Shown here: piece after piece, positions 17,385 through 26,889 of the stretch
Layout of the letters: every line of letters starts with the position of its first letter
How positions within the stretch are numbered: position 1 is the stretch's first letter
Origin: an uncultured Eubacteriales bacterium
GTDB taxonomy: Bacteria; Bacillota; Clostridia; Peptostreptococcales; Anaerovoracaceae
Assembly: GCA_900545135.1 (NCBI GenBank)
Contig: UQXL01000004.1
Span: 48,018 to 112,017 of the forward strand
Reading direction: 5' to 3'
Length of the DNA: 64,000 nucleotides
Position numbers and translations under genes: made by a program
Notes under the pieces: model-generated
Seen by the model: the letters and a program-made list of their open reading frames with translations, nothing else
The model's database searches: none
What the model was told of the DNA's origin: nothing

Positions 17385-18710
17385 CTATTCTCCTTTTTCG
17401 CCCTTTTCGCGGAAAACGAATTTCAGCGATGTTCCCTCAAAGCCAAAGCTTTCTCTTATCTTATTCTCCAGATACCTGGCATATGAGAAATGCATGAGCT
17501 CTCTCTTGTTTATCTGGAAACTGAAAAGCGGCGGTTTTACTCCCACCTGAGCCGCATAATATATCTTGAGGCGGCGGCCCTTGTCTGACGGAGGCTGCTT
17601 CATCATCACCGCGTCCATTATCAGACTGTTGAGCTGGCCTGTAGGAACTCTCATCGCTCTGATTTCAGCCACGTATTTAGCCATGTCTATGACTTGATCT
17701 ATCCGCTGTTTTTCCGCCACGGAAATGAAGATTATAGGCGCGTAGGACATGAACTGAAGATCGGCTTCTATGCCGCGCTTAAAGTCTCTCATGGTGTTGG
17801 TCTCTTTGACTATGAGATCCCACTTGTTGACTGCGATCACTACTCCTTTTCCGGCCTCGTGAGCAACGCCTGCTATCTTCTTGTCCTGCTCTGTCAGTCC
17901 CTCTGCCGCGTCTATCATCAGCAGACACACATCGCACCTTTCGATGGCGGCTACGGCTCTGATGACGCTGTATCTTTCTATGTCCTCGTTTACCTTGTTC
18001 TTTCTCCTTATTCCTGCCGTGTCGATGAGGATATATTTTTCCCCGTCCTTTTCAAAAGGCGTGTCTATGGAATCCCTCGTCGTTCCGGCTATAGGAGAAA
18101 CGATAACTCTTTTTTCGCCCAAAAGACAGTTTACCAGCGAAGATTTTCCCACGTTTGGCTTGCCTATGACGGCTATCTTGATAGTCTCTTCGTCCTCCTC
18201 ACCAGCGCCCTCCGGAAAGCTTGCGACTATCTCGTCCAGCACATCTCCGAAGTTGAGCATGTTGACCGCGGAAATCGGTATCGGTTCGCCCAGCCCCAGC
18301 TCATAAAAGTCATAAAAATCATCGGGCAGCTTGTGAGGCGCATCTATCTTGTTGACCACCAGGATGACTCTTTTTCCTGTCCTCATCAGCATCATGGCCA
18401 CTTCCCTGTCGGCCGTCGTCAAACCCTCCTTGCCGTCGGTGATGAACAGGATAACGTCCGCCATATCCATGGCCACCTGAGCCTGTTCTCTCATCTGCGA
18501 AAGGATTATATCCTGGCTGGCCGGCTCTATTCCTCCTGTATCTATCAGCGCGAAGTGAACTGAATTCCACTCGGCTTCAGCGTATATCCTGTCTCTCGTC
18601 ACTCCGGGAGTGTCCTCCACTATGGAAACACGTCTGCCCACTATTTTATTGAAGAAAGTGGATTTACCTACGTTTGGTCTGCCTACGATGGCGACTATAG
18701 GTTTACTCAT
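17385..18710 (-). CDS. der: Ribosome-associated GTPase Der (EngA)
   Basis: 441 residues with two tandem GTPase domains: GRPNVGKSTFFNK near 10, and GKPNVGKSSLVN near 185, each with DTAG/DTGG switch motifs and NKxD. A C-terminal KH-like domain follows. Essential for 50S ribosome assembly. Its start overlaps the ftsY stop by 8 bp, and plsY follows 2 bp later. Confidence 0.97.
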   Translation of the reverse strand: MSKPIVAIVGRPNVGKSTFFNKIVGRRVSIVEDTPGVTRDRIYAEAEWNSVHFALIDTGGIEPASQDIILSQMREQAQVAMDMADVILFITDGKEGLTTADREVAMMLMRTGKRVILVVNKIDAPHKLPDDFYDFYELGLGEPIPISAVNMLNFGDVLDEIVASFPEGAGEEDEETIKIAVIGKPNVGKSSLVNCLLGEKRVIVSPIAGTTRDSIDTPFEKDGEKYILIDTAGIRRKNKVNEDIERYSVIRAVAAIERCDVCLLMIDAAEGLTEQDKKIAGVAHEAGKGVVIAVNKWDLIVKETNTMRDFKRGIEADLQFMSYAPIIFISVAEKQRIDQVIDMAKYVAEIRAMRVPTGQLNSLIMDAVMMKQPPSDKGRRLKIYYAAQVGVKPPLFSFQINKRELMHFSYARYLENKIRESFGFEGTSLKFVFREKGEKGE

Positions 18711-19602
18711 CGAAAATTCCTCCTATGAATTCCTCGGGAACGAATTCTTTTAAATCTTCTATTCCCTCTCCCACGCCTATGAATTTTATCGGCATGTCGA
18801 ACTGGTCGGCCACCGTGACGGCTATTCCGCCCTTTGCTGTTCCGTCAAGCTTGGTCAGGACGATTCCCGTTATATCGGTGACGTTGCCGAATTCCTGAGC
18901 TTGAGAAACGGCGTTTTTTCCTGTGGTAGCGTCAAGCACCAACAAGGTCTCCCTCGCAGCCTCCGGAAATTCCCTGTCTATCACGCGGTTCATCTTTTCC
19001 AGCTCGTCCATCAGGTTCTTTTTGTTTTGAAGTCTTCCCGCTGTATCACATATCAGCACATCTATGCCTTTGGCTTTCGCTGATTGTATTGCGTCGTAAA
19101 CTACGGCCGACGGATCTGCCCCCTCTTTGTGTTTGATCACGTTGACGTTGTTTCTCTGTCCCCATATGACAAGCTGCTCGGCTGCCGCCGCTCTGAAGGT
19201 ATCGGCTGCCGCCAGCATTACTGTTCTGCCCTCTTTCCTGCACTTATACGCCAGCTTTCCTATGGTAGTGGTTTTTCCTCCGCCGTTGATTCCTATGACC
19301 AGAACAACCAGCGGCTTTTCCTGGCTCAACTTCTGTCTCTCGCCTTTGTCCACAAGGCCGGTCATTATCTCCTTGAGAGCGCCGGTCACCCTGGCTGGCT
19401 CTGTTATATTATTATTTTTTATGTTCTTTCGCAGTTCTTCCATGATGGTCATGGTGGTATCCATTCCGATGTCCGAGGTTATGAGTATTTCCTCAAGCTC
19501 GTCCATCAAATCTTCGTCGACGCTGGCTCTCAGCATGATAGCGTCGCTTATCTTTTCCGAAAGTCTTCCGAAGAAAGACTTTTTTTCAGAGAACAATGAC
19601 AT
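18703..19602 (-). CDS. ftsY: Signal recognition particle receptor FtsY
   Basis: 299 residues, the SRP receptor GTPase that docks ribosome-nascent chains at the membrane. It has a short N domain and the NG domain with P-loop GINGGGKTTTIGKLA near 103, DTAGR near 187 and TKLDGTAKGG near 250. It lacks the long acidic A domain of proteobacteria, as usual in Firmicutes. It lies 29 bp after smc; the smc-ftsY pairing is a common Firmicute arrangement. The ATG follows AAAGGGG. Confidence 0.97.
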   Translation of the reverse strand: MSLFSEKKSFFGRLSEKISDAIMLRASVDEDLMDELEEILITSDIGMDTTMTIMEELRKNIKNNNITEPARVTGALKEIMTGLVDKGERQKLSQEKPLVVLVIGINGGGKTTTIGKLAYKCRKEGRTVMLAAADTFRAAAAEQLVIWGQRNNVNVIKHKEGADPSAVVYDAIQSAKAKGIDVLICDTAGRLQNKKNLMDELEKMNRVIDREFPEAARETLLVLDATTGKNAVSQAQEFGNVTDITGIVLTKLDGTAKGGIAVTVADQFDMPIKFIGVGEGIEDLKEFVPEEFIGGIFDE

Positions 19603-19631
19603 CTGTTTTCCCCTTTCAAAATTTATGGCCG

Positions 19632-22600
19632 TTACAACTCAAAATCATCACCCAGCCTCAGGGAAAGGACTTTGGAAATACCCTGCTCAGGCATGGTCAC
19701 GCCGTACAGCACGTCCGCATGTTCCATGGTCGCTTTCTGGTGAGTGACTATGGCAAACTGTATATCGTTGAAATTTTTCAGATATTTGGCGAATCTCTCT
19801 ATGTTCATGTCGTCGAGAGCCGCCTCCACCTCGTCCAGTATGCAGAACGGTGTAGGCGTAGTCTTGAGCACGGCGAACATGAGAGCTATGGCCGTCATGG
19901 TCTTTTCACCGCCGGACATCAGATTGATGTTCTGTAGCTTCTTGCCAGGCGGCTGGGCTATTATCTCTATTCCTGCCTCCAGCGGATTTTCCTCGTTGTC
20001 CAGCCTCAGCTCGGCGTGTCCGCCGCCGAACAGAGATTTGAAGATTTCTTCAAAGTTCACGACTACCTTGTCAAAGTTTTCTTTGAACTTTGACTTGATG
20101 GTCTTTTCCATATCGTCGATTATCGCCTTGAGCTGGTCCATGGCTTCGGTGATGTCGCTGCGCTGAGCGGTCAGGAACTGGTATCTTTCACTGACCTGAG
20201 CGTATTCTTCTATGGCTCCCACGTTCACGTCTCCCAGCTCTTTCAGCCGGTTTCTTATTTCGCGGCTTTCTTTCTGGGCCGAGGACATCGCAAAGTCGGC
20301 TTTTTTGAATTCTATCGCCTGCAGGTAGGAAATTTCAAAGTCTTCCCAGAGCTTCTCCTTGAACGTATCAAGCTGAGTCTCATTCTTGGCAAGCTTTATC
20401 TCTTCCCTGTATTTCTGATCCTGATAGGAATTGAGCTTTTCAAAGGCCGAGACCTGCTCTGCTGTCATCTCTTCCAGGTTCTTGGAAAGTTCCGTTCTCT
20501 CCTGGGAAACCTTTGTTATGTATTCCTCCAGTTCGTCCTTTTCCGCCGTCTTGGCTCTGACCGTCTCTTCCACGCCGTCTGAGCCAAATAAAATACGGTT
20601 TTTTTCTTCACCGAGATTTTTTATCTCTTCCTGCTTGGCTTCGATCTGGAATTTGAAATCGTCGGCAGTTTCTCTCACCCGGTCATACATATTCTGAAGA
20701 TTTTCTATGCTGCTGTCCCAGCTGTTTTTCTCTATCCTGACGGCTGTTATCGCGTCGGAGGCCTGGTCGACTTTGGCCTTGGCTTTCTCCTGCTCTTCCA
20801 TCAGCGAGGAAATCCTCTCCTGCAGCTCTTCGCCCTCGCGGCGGCATCTTTCAGCTTCCTGTGCAAGCTCAGAGGCCATCTTCTCGGCGCTGGCGTAATC
20901 GGAATCTATGGAAGCCAGCTGCTGCTCCTGCCTTGTATTGCTGGCGGCAATGTCTCCGGCAAGAGTCTCGGCAGTCTGTATCTTTGAATCCAGATTGACA
21001 GCTTCAAGCTGCAGCTGCCTGAATCGTTCTTCAGCCCGGCTGAGAGTCTCTCTCAAGTGCGCAGAATCAGATCGGTTCTGCTCTGCTGCTTCCATGTTGC
21101 TCTTAAGTTCTTTCTCAAGGGAAGCCACTCTTGAGGCCAGTTTTTCTATCTCGCCTTTTCTCTCCAGCAGATTGGCAGTGGCGTTCTTATACTTTCCGCC
21201 GGTGATAGCTCCGCTGGCGTTCACCACTTCTCCCTCTAGCGTAACGAATCTCACACCTGAGCCTGTTTTCTTTGAAAAATCTATGGCGTCCTGCATGGTG
21301 TCCACTATGGCTGTTCTGCCCAACAGATATCTGAAGATTCCTCCGTATTTGCTGTCATAGCTGATGAGCTCCGCCGCTATGCCTCTGCAGCCTGCAACTG
21401 AAGCTACTGCCGGCGGCAGGGAAGCTCTGCTTCCTCTGACCGACTCAACAGGCAGGAAAGTCAGCCTGCCCGCCCTGCTTTCCTTAAGGGCTTTTACGGC
21501 GGCTTTCGCATCCTCATCGCGCATCACTACCACGTTCTGCAGCGCCGCGCCCAAGGCAGTTTCAACGGCGACCTCAAGCCCCGCCGGAACTTTCATCAGA
21601 TCGGCGGCAACGCCCTCTATGCCTTTAAGACCGCTCTTCATGATGAATCTTACAGCCCCGTTGTATCCCTCGTAATTGGCCTCCATCTCTTCGATGGTCT
21701 TTCTGCGGCCCTCAAACTGGCTTATCTGTATCTGCAGGTGGCTGGATTTTTTAGACAGCTCCCTGTTTTCCTCTTCAAGGAAAGCGGCCTTCTCCTTTAG
21801 GCTGCGGATCTCTTTTCCTGCCTCTGAAAGCTTATCTTCGAGAACGTGTTTTTCCTCTCTGTGACGCGCCAAAGATGCCAGCGATGACTCTTCGTTTTCT
21901 TTCAGCTGTTTTCTTTCTTCGGTGATCTGCTGCCGTCTCTGCCTCAACGATTCCTTGTAGCTTTCCATGCTCTTGGCTTCGGAGGCCTTGGCGGCGCTGT
22001 CGTTATACAGAGAATACATCTTGTTCTTGCTGTCGTCTATCTCTTCCAGCAGCCCGGCATAGGCGGCCGACGCTTTTTCATATTTGCCTATGGAAATGTT
22101 CAGCTTTTCCTCTGTCACTTTGAGGCTATTTTCCATTTCCTTTTTCTGAGCCTCAAGCTGGCCTGCGTTGTTTTTCTCCCTCTCTTCTTTTTCGCTGAGG
22201 AGGGAAATTTCTTCGCCTACTCTGGCCAGATCCCTGTCTATGGAATTCAGCCGCTCAGCGTCCAGCTGGCTCTTATTGGTCAGCTTATTTATCTCTTCTA
22301 CCGACGCGAGCAGTTTGTCTCTGGCCTGGCTTGCAAGCTGCTCAAGATTTTCATTTTCCGCTCTGCTCTTTTCTATCTTCTGGTCAAGCTCTCTCTTTCT
22401 CGCGGAAAGTTCTTCTATCGTCTCTGCCAGCCTGGTCATGTCTTCTCTGACCGCGTTGTTGGATTCTTCGAGTTTCTCGATGTTTCTCAGAGTTATGTTT
22501 ATCTCCAGCTCCCTGAAGCGGTCTCTCAGCCTGAGATATTCTTCGGCCTTGACGCTGTCTTCTCTCAGTCCGTCTATTCGGTCCTCTATCTCGCCTATTA

Positions 22601-23180
22601 TATCATTCACTCTGTCCAGGTTGGCCGTCGCCGAAGAAAGCTTTCTCTCAGACTCGGCCTTTTTGCTCTTGTAAAGCACTACCCCGGCGGCTTCTTCAAA
22701 GATTTCTCTCCTGCTCTCAGGCTTGCTGCTGACTATCTCAGAGATCTTTCCCTGGCCTATGATTGAATATCCCTCTACGCCGATGCCGGTGTCCATGATC
22801 AGCTCTCTTATATCTCTGAGACGGCACTGGTTGTTGTTTATCAGATATTCGCTCTCTCCCGAGCGGTACATGCGTCTTGTTATCGCGACTTCGTTATAGT
22901 CAATGGGAAGTATTCCCTCGGAATTGTCTATCACAAGAGTTACCTCGGCCATGCCCCTTGACTTTCTGCTGGCGGTCCCGGAAAAAATGACTTCTTCCAT
23001 CTTGCCGCCTCTTAGCATCTTAGGGCTCTGCTCGCCCAAAACCCAGCGTATGGCGTCGCTTATATTGCTCTTGCCGCTGCCGTTGGGGCCTACGATGCAG
23101 GTCACTCCTTCATGAAATTCTATGACTGACGGTTCGGCAAAAGATTTGAACCCGTGCATTTCCAGTCTTTTAAAGTACAT
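19632..23180 (-). CDS. smc: Chromosome segregation protein SMC
   Basis: 1182 residues, full length for bacterial SMC. It has an N-terminal ATPase half with GPNGSGKSN near 32, a long coiled coil (about 165-500), a hinge (about 515-650, GVAADLMKVPAG), a second coiled coil, and a C-terminal half with LMSGGEKTM and Walker B FCILDEVEAALDD near 1120. With ScpA/ScpB it forms the condensin that loads at parS and organises the chromosome. Its start overlaps rnc by 11 bp. Confidence 0.97.
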   Translation of the reverse strand: MYFKRLEMHGFKSFAEPSVIEFHEGVTCIVGPNGSGKSNISDAIRWVLGEQSPKMLRGGKMEEVIFSGTASRKSRGMAEVTLVIDNSEGILPIDYNEVAITRRMYRSGESEYLINNNQCRLRDIRELIMDTGIGVEGYSIIGQGKISEIVSSKPESRREIFEEAAGVVLYKSKKAESERKLSSATANLDRVNDIIGEIEDRIDGLREDSVKAEEYLRLRDRFRELEINITLRNIEKLEESNNAVREDMTRLAETIEELSARKRELDQKIEKSRAENENLEQLASQARDKLLASVEEINKLTNKSQLDAERLNSIDRDLARVGEEISLLSEKEEREKNNAGQLEAQKKEMENSLKVTEEKLNISIGKYEKASAAYAGLLEEIDDSKNKMYSLYNDSAAKASEAKSMESYKESLRQRRQQITEERKQLKENEESSLASLARHREEKHVLEDKLSEAGKEIRSLKEKAAFLEEENRELSKKSSHLQIQISQFEGRRKTIEEMEANYEGYNGAVRFIMKSGLKGIEGVAADLMKVPAGLEVAVETALGAALQNVVVMRDEDAKAAVKALKESRAGRLTFLPVESVRGSRASLPPAVASVAGCRGIAAELISYDSKYGGIFRYLLGRTAIVDTMQDAIDFSKKTGSGVRFVTLEGEVVNASGAITGGKYKNATANLLERKGEIEKLASRVASLEKELKSNMEAAEQNRSDSAHLRETLSRAEERFRQLQLEAVNLDSKIQTAETLAGDIAASNTRQEQQLASIDSDYASAEKMASELAQEAERCRREGEELQERISSLMEEQEKAKAKVDQASDAITAVRIEKNSWDSSIENLQNMYDRVRETADDFKFQIEAKQEEIKNLGEEKNRILFGSDGVEETVRAKTAEKDELEEYITKVSQERTELSKNLEEMTAEQVSAFEKLNSYQDQKYREEIKLAKNETQLDTFKEKLWEDFEISYLQAIEFKKADFAMSSAQKESREIRNRLKELGDVNVGAIEEYAQVSERYQFLTAQRSDITEAMDQLKAIIDDMEKTIKSKFKENFDKVVVNFEEIFKSLFGGGHAELRLDNEENPLEAGIEIIAQPPGKKLQNINLMSGGEKTMTAIALMFAVLKTTPTPFCILDEVEAALDDMNIERFAKYLKNFNDIQFAIVTHQKATMEHADVLYGVTMPEQGISKVLSLRLGDDFEL

Positions 23181-23886
23181 CTGTCGTTTCTCTCCTCTTC
23201 AAAGCGGCCACAGCTGCTTTGGCTGCGTTCTGCTCCGCTTCTTTTTTGCTCTTTCCCTGTCCTCTGCCCAAAATCTGACCGTCACAGGAAAGATGCACAA
23301 AAAATGTCTTGTCGTGAGCCGGTCCCTCTTCTTTCTCCGTCTCATAGTATATCGCCGCACGCTTGTCCCTCTTCTGCATGAGTTCCTGCAGTTCGGACTT
23401 ATAATCGGAAAAGAGCTTACCGCGCTCGGCATCTGTCAGAATTTTTTCAAAGGACTTCAGCACGAAATCTTTGACCTTTTTATAGCCGCCGTCCAGATAC
23501 ATGGCTCCTATCACGGCTTCCATGCCGTCGGCCAGTATTGAGTTCTTATGTCTGCCTCCGGCAATTTCTTCGCCGTGACCCATATAAAGATAATTGCCTA
23601 GGTCATAACCTGACGCCACACCGGCCAGCGACTTTTCGCAGACGACCAAAGCCCTGGTCTTGGTCAGCTTACCTTCCAAGCCGTCCGGTATTCTGCGGAA
23701 AAGTTCTTCTCCTATTATGGCGTCGAGAAAGGCGTCTCCCAGAAATTCAAGCCGCTCGTTGTCCTGGTGCTTTGTATTCTTCTCCTTATTGTATGAGCTG
23801 TGGGTCAAGGCTCGCTTTATGATTTCCTTGTCTTTAAAGCTGTATCCTATTTTCTCTTCAAACTCACTAAAATCTATCGTGTTCAC
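23170..23886 (-). CDS. rnc: Ribonuclease III
   Basis: 238 residues, cleaves double-stranded RNA including rRNA precursors. The catalytic domain holds ERLEFLGDAFLDAI near 43, and a C-terminal double-stranded RNA-binding domain (about 158-230) ends with GKSKKEAEQNAAKAA. The start is GTG at 23886, 10 bases after GAGGAG, overlapping the plsX end by 20 bp. The rnc-smc-ftsY order is widespread in Firmicutes. Confidence 0.97.
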   Translation of the reverse strand: MNTIDFSEFEEKIGYSFKDKEIIKRALTHSSYNKEKNTKHQDNERLEFLGDAFLDAIIGEELFRRIPDGLEGKLTKTRALVVCEKSLAGVASGYDLGNYLYMGHGEEIAGGRHKNSILADGMEAVIGAMYLDGGYKKVKDFVLKSFEKILTDAERGKLFSDYKSELQELMQKRDKRAAIYYETEKEEGPAHDKTFFVHLSCDGQILGRGQGKSKKEAEQNAAKAAVAALKRRETTDVL

Positions 23887-24892
23887 TGAGAGTAATCTCC
23901 TCTATCTCAAGTACGGAATTCTGTATTATATCCACGACCTTTTCTTCTGCATAAGGAATTCCCTTGATTATGGTATTCTTGACTGCATTGGCATTGGAAG
24001 AGCCGTGCATCTTGACTATAGGGCCGCGCACGCCCAGTATAGGCGCTCCGCCGTATTCCGAATAATCAAAATCCTGCTTGATGTCTCTTATCTTGTCTAT
24101 CAGCAGAGCCGCTCCCAGCTTCGCTTTGGTGCCCTCCGTAAACTTTTTCTTCAGCAGCTTAAGTATGTTGAGAGCCATTCCCTCCGTCAGCTTGAGGAGC
24201 ACGTTGCCTGTAAATCCGTCGGTGACTATCACGTCGCAGGCTCCTTCCGGCACTTCTCTGGCCTCAACGTTGCCGATGAAGTTCATCTTGCTCTGCTCCA
24301 GCAGTTCGTATGCCGCCTTGGTCAGAGTGGAGCCATTGGAAGCTTCCGCCCCTATATTGACAAGTCCGACTTTCGGGTTTTCTCTCCCGATGACTTTTTC
24401 CATATATATATTGCCCATTATTCCGAATTCAAGCAGATTGTTCGGCTTGCAGTCGGAATTGGCTCCTGCGTCCACCAGCAACGAAGGCACGCCGCCCAGT
24501 ATCGGGTATATGCTGGCCAGAGCAGGCCTGTCTATTCCCTGTATCCTGCCGAGGATAAAAAGTCCTCCGGCAAGTAGAGCTCCCGTGCTTCCCGCTGAAA
24601 TGAAGATATCTCCCTCGCCTCTTTTGACCATGTTTATGCCCATCACGATGGATGAATTTTTCTTTGATCTGACGGCTCTCACCGGCGCGTCGTCGTTGGA
24701 AATAACTTCTTCAGCGTGTACGACTTTGATTTTTTCTCCGTCGTAGCTGTATTTCTTAAGCTCTTCGTTTATCAGCTCTTCTTTTCCGATGATAAGTATC
24801 TGATGTTCTATTTCCTTTGATGCTAAAACTGCGCCTTCTACTACAGCGTAAGGCGCGTTGTCTCCGCCCATTCCGTCAAGAATAATTTTCAT
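23867..24892 (-). CDS. plsX: Phosphate acyltransferase PlsX
   Basis: 341 residues, makes acyl-phosphate from acyl-ACP and phosphate for PlsY. The N-terminus MKIILDGMGGDNAP and the motif LVDAGANSDCKP near 160 are family marks. The start at 24892 is chosen because GAGGAGG lies 9 bases upstream; a longer frame adds 12 unrelated residues. The usual acpP between plsX and rnc is absent. It is the first gene of the operon that continues through miaB and the Na/Pi transporter. Confidence 0.95.
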   Translation of the reverse strand: MKIILDGMGGDNAPYAVVEGAVLASKEIEHQILIIGKEELINEELKKYSYDGEKIKVVHAEEVISNDDAPVRAVRSKKNSSIVMGINMVKRGEGDIFISAGSTGALLAGGLFILGRIQGIDRPALASIYPILGGVPSLLVDAGANSDCKPNNLLEFGIMGNIYMEKVIGRENPKVGLVNIGAEASNGSTLTKAAYELLEQSKMNFIGNVEAREVPEGACDVIVTDGFTGNVLLKLTEGMALNILKLLKKKFTEGTKAKLGAALLIDKIRDIKQDFDYSEYGGAPILGVRGPIVKMHGSSNANAVKNTIIKGIPYAEEKVVDIIQNSVLEIEEITLSEHDRF

Positions 24893-24970
24893 ACAAAGTC
24901 CTCCTCTCGCATAGGCACACCCATACATAGTTTATATTACCATAAAAAGCTGAAAAAGCCAATATATATG

Positions 24971-25026
24971 TCACCACCCGCGTGAAGAAATTGTCGTCAA
25001 TTATCACCGCCCGCGTGAAAAAATTC
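24971..25026. repeat. Two copies of a 23-bp repeat upstream of plsX
   Basis: TCACC(A/G)CCCGCGTGAA appears twice (from 24971 and from 25004), each followed by (G/A)AAATT. Each copy holds a TCAC...GTGA half-palindrome. The location, between the plsX start and the GNAT terminator, would be upstream of the plsX operon, so an operator is conceivable. The stretch 24893-25148 otherwise contains no gene. Confidence 0.55.
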
Positions 25027-25068
25027 TGTAGTGAAATTCTGTATGTCGGCCTCTGCCCAAAGAAAAAA

Positions 25069-25085
25069 GCGGAGAAGTTCTCCGC
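25069..25085 (-). terminator. Terminator after the GNAT gene
   Basis: GCGGAGAA / TTCTCCGC perfect stem with a tiny loop, followed on the minus strand by TTTTTTC. It lies 64 bp past the stop at 25149. Confidence 0.88.
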
Positions 25086-25148
25086 ATATGTCAGTCTCGA
25101 AAATCATTAAAAATTGAAATCTTAGTTGAACTGTCGTACTGGCGGAGC

Positions 25149-25550
25149 TCATTCACCGTGCTCAATGACATAAGACTGCATGCCTTTCTTGCAGCCGTTC
25201 TTCTCATAGAAAGGTTCTTTTCCGGGCTGAGCTCCGAAATACAATATGGTCTGGGCGCTGTCTTTTGCGAGCGCAAGAAGTCTGCTTCCGATTCTCTGTC
25301 TCTGATATTCCGGCAGAACCAGCAGCTCGGTAATCGTACCGAAAAAATATCCGTCTGTAAGGATTCGCAGTGCTCCTATAAGCATATTGTTATGGCGGGC
25401 AGTTATGTTCAGCGTCTTTGAAATAGCTTCTTCCGTCTTTTCAAGATCGTAATCCCCAGGCCATACTTTATTTGCAAAGGCTATAAATTCCTCTGCTTTA
25501 AGTTCATTATCGCCTGCTCTATATTCCAGTTCAAAATTTCTTTGTTCCAT
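25149..25550 (-). CDS. GNAT family N-acetyltransferase
   Basis: 133 residues forming a compact GNAT fold. The acetyl-CoA-binding motif A is visible as LLVLPEYQRQRIGSRLLALAKD near 77-98, with the Q/R-x-x-G-x-G/A-like RQRIGSRL turn. FYEKNGCKKG near 113 is the usual end-strand. Substrate unknown. It is followed by a good terminator; the small membrane protein gene lies 30 bp upstream on the same strand. Confidence 0.85.
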   Translation of the reverse strand: MEQRNFELEYRAGDNELKAEEFIAFANKVWPGDYDLEKTEEAISKTLNITARHNNMLIGALRILTDGYFFGTITELLVLPEYQRQRIGSRLLALAKDSAQTILYFGAQPGKEPFYEKNGCKKGMQSYVIEHGE

Positions 25551-25580
25551 GATTCACCATCTCACTTCCTCCCGCCTTTT

Positions 25581-25796
25581 CTACCTGCCTTTCCTGCGTG
25601 ACGCAAACCATACGCCCCACTCTATCGCCATTACAGCCGCGTAAAAAGCAAGCCATACAGCAAAGCTTATCAGCCTCGCCTCCATGGTCTGCCCCGCACC
25701 GTGACCGTCCGTCGTCCTGATAAACAGGAACACGCTGACGCAGAGAAAAATTATAAATTGAATTATCTGAAATGTAATCCAGCCTCTGTTTTTCAT
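25581..25796 (-). CDS. Small two-helix membrane protein
   Basis: 71 residues, almost entirely two hydrophobic helices (about 6-24 and 39-65) with a short hydrophilic turn and a basic tail RRKGR. The start MKNRGW is fixed by GGAGGA eight bases upstream. No family recognised. It sits between the nitroreductase gene and the GNAT gene in the same direction, so all three may be cotranscribed. Function unknown. Confidence 0.6.
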   Translation of the reverse strand: MKNRGWITFQIIQFIIFLCVSVFLFIRTTDGHGAGQTMEARLISFAVWLAFYAAVMAIEWGVWFASRRKGR

Positions 25797-25837
25797 GCCG
25801 TCCTCCAACCTCTGTTTTTATCCTATCCTCCACTATA

Positions 25838-26350
25838 TTACAGATATGACACTGTCTCTTTCAGGTCTTTGCGCTGACCATGCGGCGCAAGAGGCCCAGC
25901 TCCGTCTGCCGGATAACCCAGGTCTAAAAACATGAGCATTTCTTCGTTTTCAGGCAGGCCCAATTCCTTGGCTGCTTCCTCAGGGTCAAAGAAGTTTATC
26001 CAGCAGCTGTCTACTCCCTCGGCCTTGGCAGCGAGCATCAGATGAGTCGCCACGATTGTTGCATCTTCTATGCCTGAATCACGCTTTCCGCCGGGATAAA
26101 CAAACACGTTATTCTTATCGAAAGCCACCGCCAGCACTGTAGAAGCTCCGTATCTGCATGGAGTCAGTTTATCGACCTTTGCAAGCCCCTCTGCCGACCG
26201 AATTACGTAAATCCTCTGTTCCTGAAGATTCTTAGCCGTCGGAGCCAGCCGTCCTGCCTGCAATATCTTTTGCAGTTTTTCTTCTTCCACCTGACGTTCG
26301 CTGAACTTTTTGCATGAATAGCGTTCTTTTATCACATCTGAAAAATTCAT
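25838..26350 (-). CDS. Nitroreductase family protein
   Basis: 170 residues, an FMN-dependent flavoenzyme of the nitroreductase fold. It has the N-terminal FMN-phosphate motif RYSCKKF near 11, followed by LQAGRLAPTAKNLQEQRIYV near 32, and the C-terminal glycine-containing LDLGYPADGAGP. Natural substrate unknown. The ATG follows AGGAGG. The upstream gap contains hairpin cluster 2. Confidence 0.9.
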   Translation of the reverse strand: MNFSDVIKERYSCKKFSERQVEEEKLQKILQAGRLAPTAKNLQEQRIYVIRSAEGLAKVDKLTPCRYGASTVLAVAFDKNNVFVYPGGKRDSGIEDATIVATHLMLAAKAEGVDSCWINFFDPEEAAKELGLPENEEMLMFLDLGYPADGAGPLAPHGQRKDLKETVSYL

Positions 26351-26556
26351 ATATATTCCTCCTGTTGCCTATATTTTCTGACATGCTTACAGTATAAAAC
26401 AAATTTAAGAAAATGTGAAATATTTATATTCAGTGGATTTGTCATCTGACGCGATTTTTTCCTCTTACGCGGCGCTGAGGCTGGGCCTTGTTGGAGTCAT
26501 AGGGCTTATGAGGTTTTTGAGGTTCATTAGGTTTATGAGTTTTTTTGAGGGTGCAA

Positions 26557-26762
26557 AAATGTTATATTTTGGTAAATATTGTACATTTTCTTGTTTTGTC
26601 TGCTTTCTGCCAACATTTTTTGATTTTAATCATGTCGAATTGCGTCGAATAAGCTGTTCAGAGAGTTAAATGTTGCCATATTTCTTTATTTATGAAAATT
26701 TGCCAACATTTCTTTTAAAAAATGTTGGCAAAACCTTTCTAAATCTAAAAAATGTACAACAT
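26557..26762. repeat. Hairpin-repeat cluster 2 (ATGTTG family, GGC variant)
   Basis: At least two clear units, 26668-26710 (AATGTTGCC ... TTGCCAACATT) and 26720-26762 (AATGTTGGCAAAA ... TGTACAACAT), plus degenerate halves at 26557-26615. Arms are related to clusters 1 and 3, but with GGCAAA in place of GTANAAT. The core is flanked by a 10-bp inverted repeat, CATGTCGAAT at 26631-26640 and ATTCGACATG at 26813-26822. The gap 26351-26889 holds nothing else I can name. Confidence 0.65.
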
Positions 26763-26889
26763 CGACAAGATTCGACACGACGAGGAAAACACTTCGCAGC
26801 TGTATCGACAGGATTCGACATGCTCAGAGCACGTCCAGCGCACAGCCGCTATCATCACCGCGGTCAATCACCTATCGCGCTTTGTTCTT

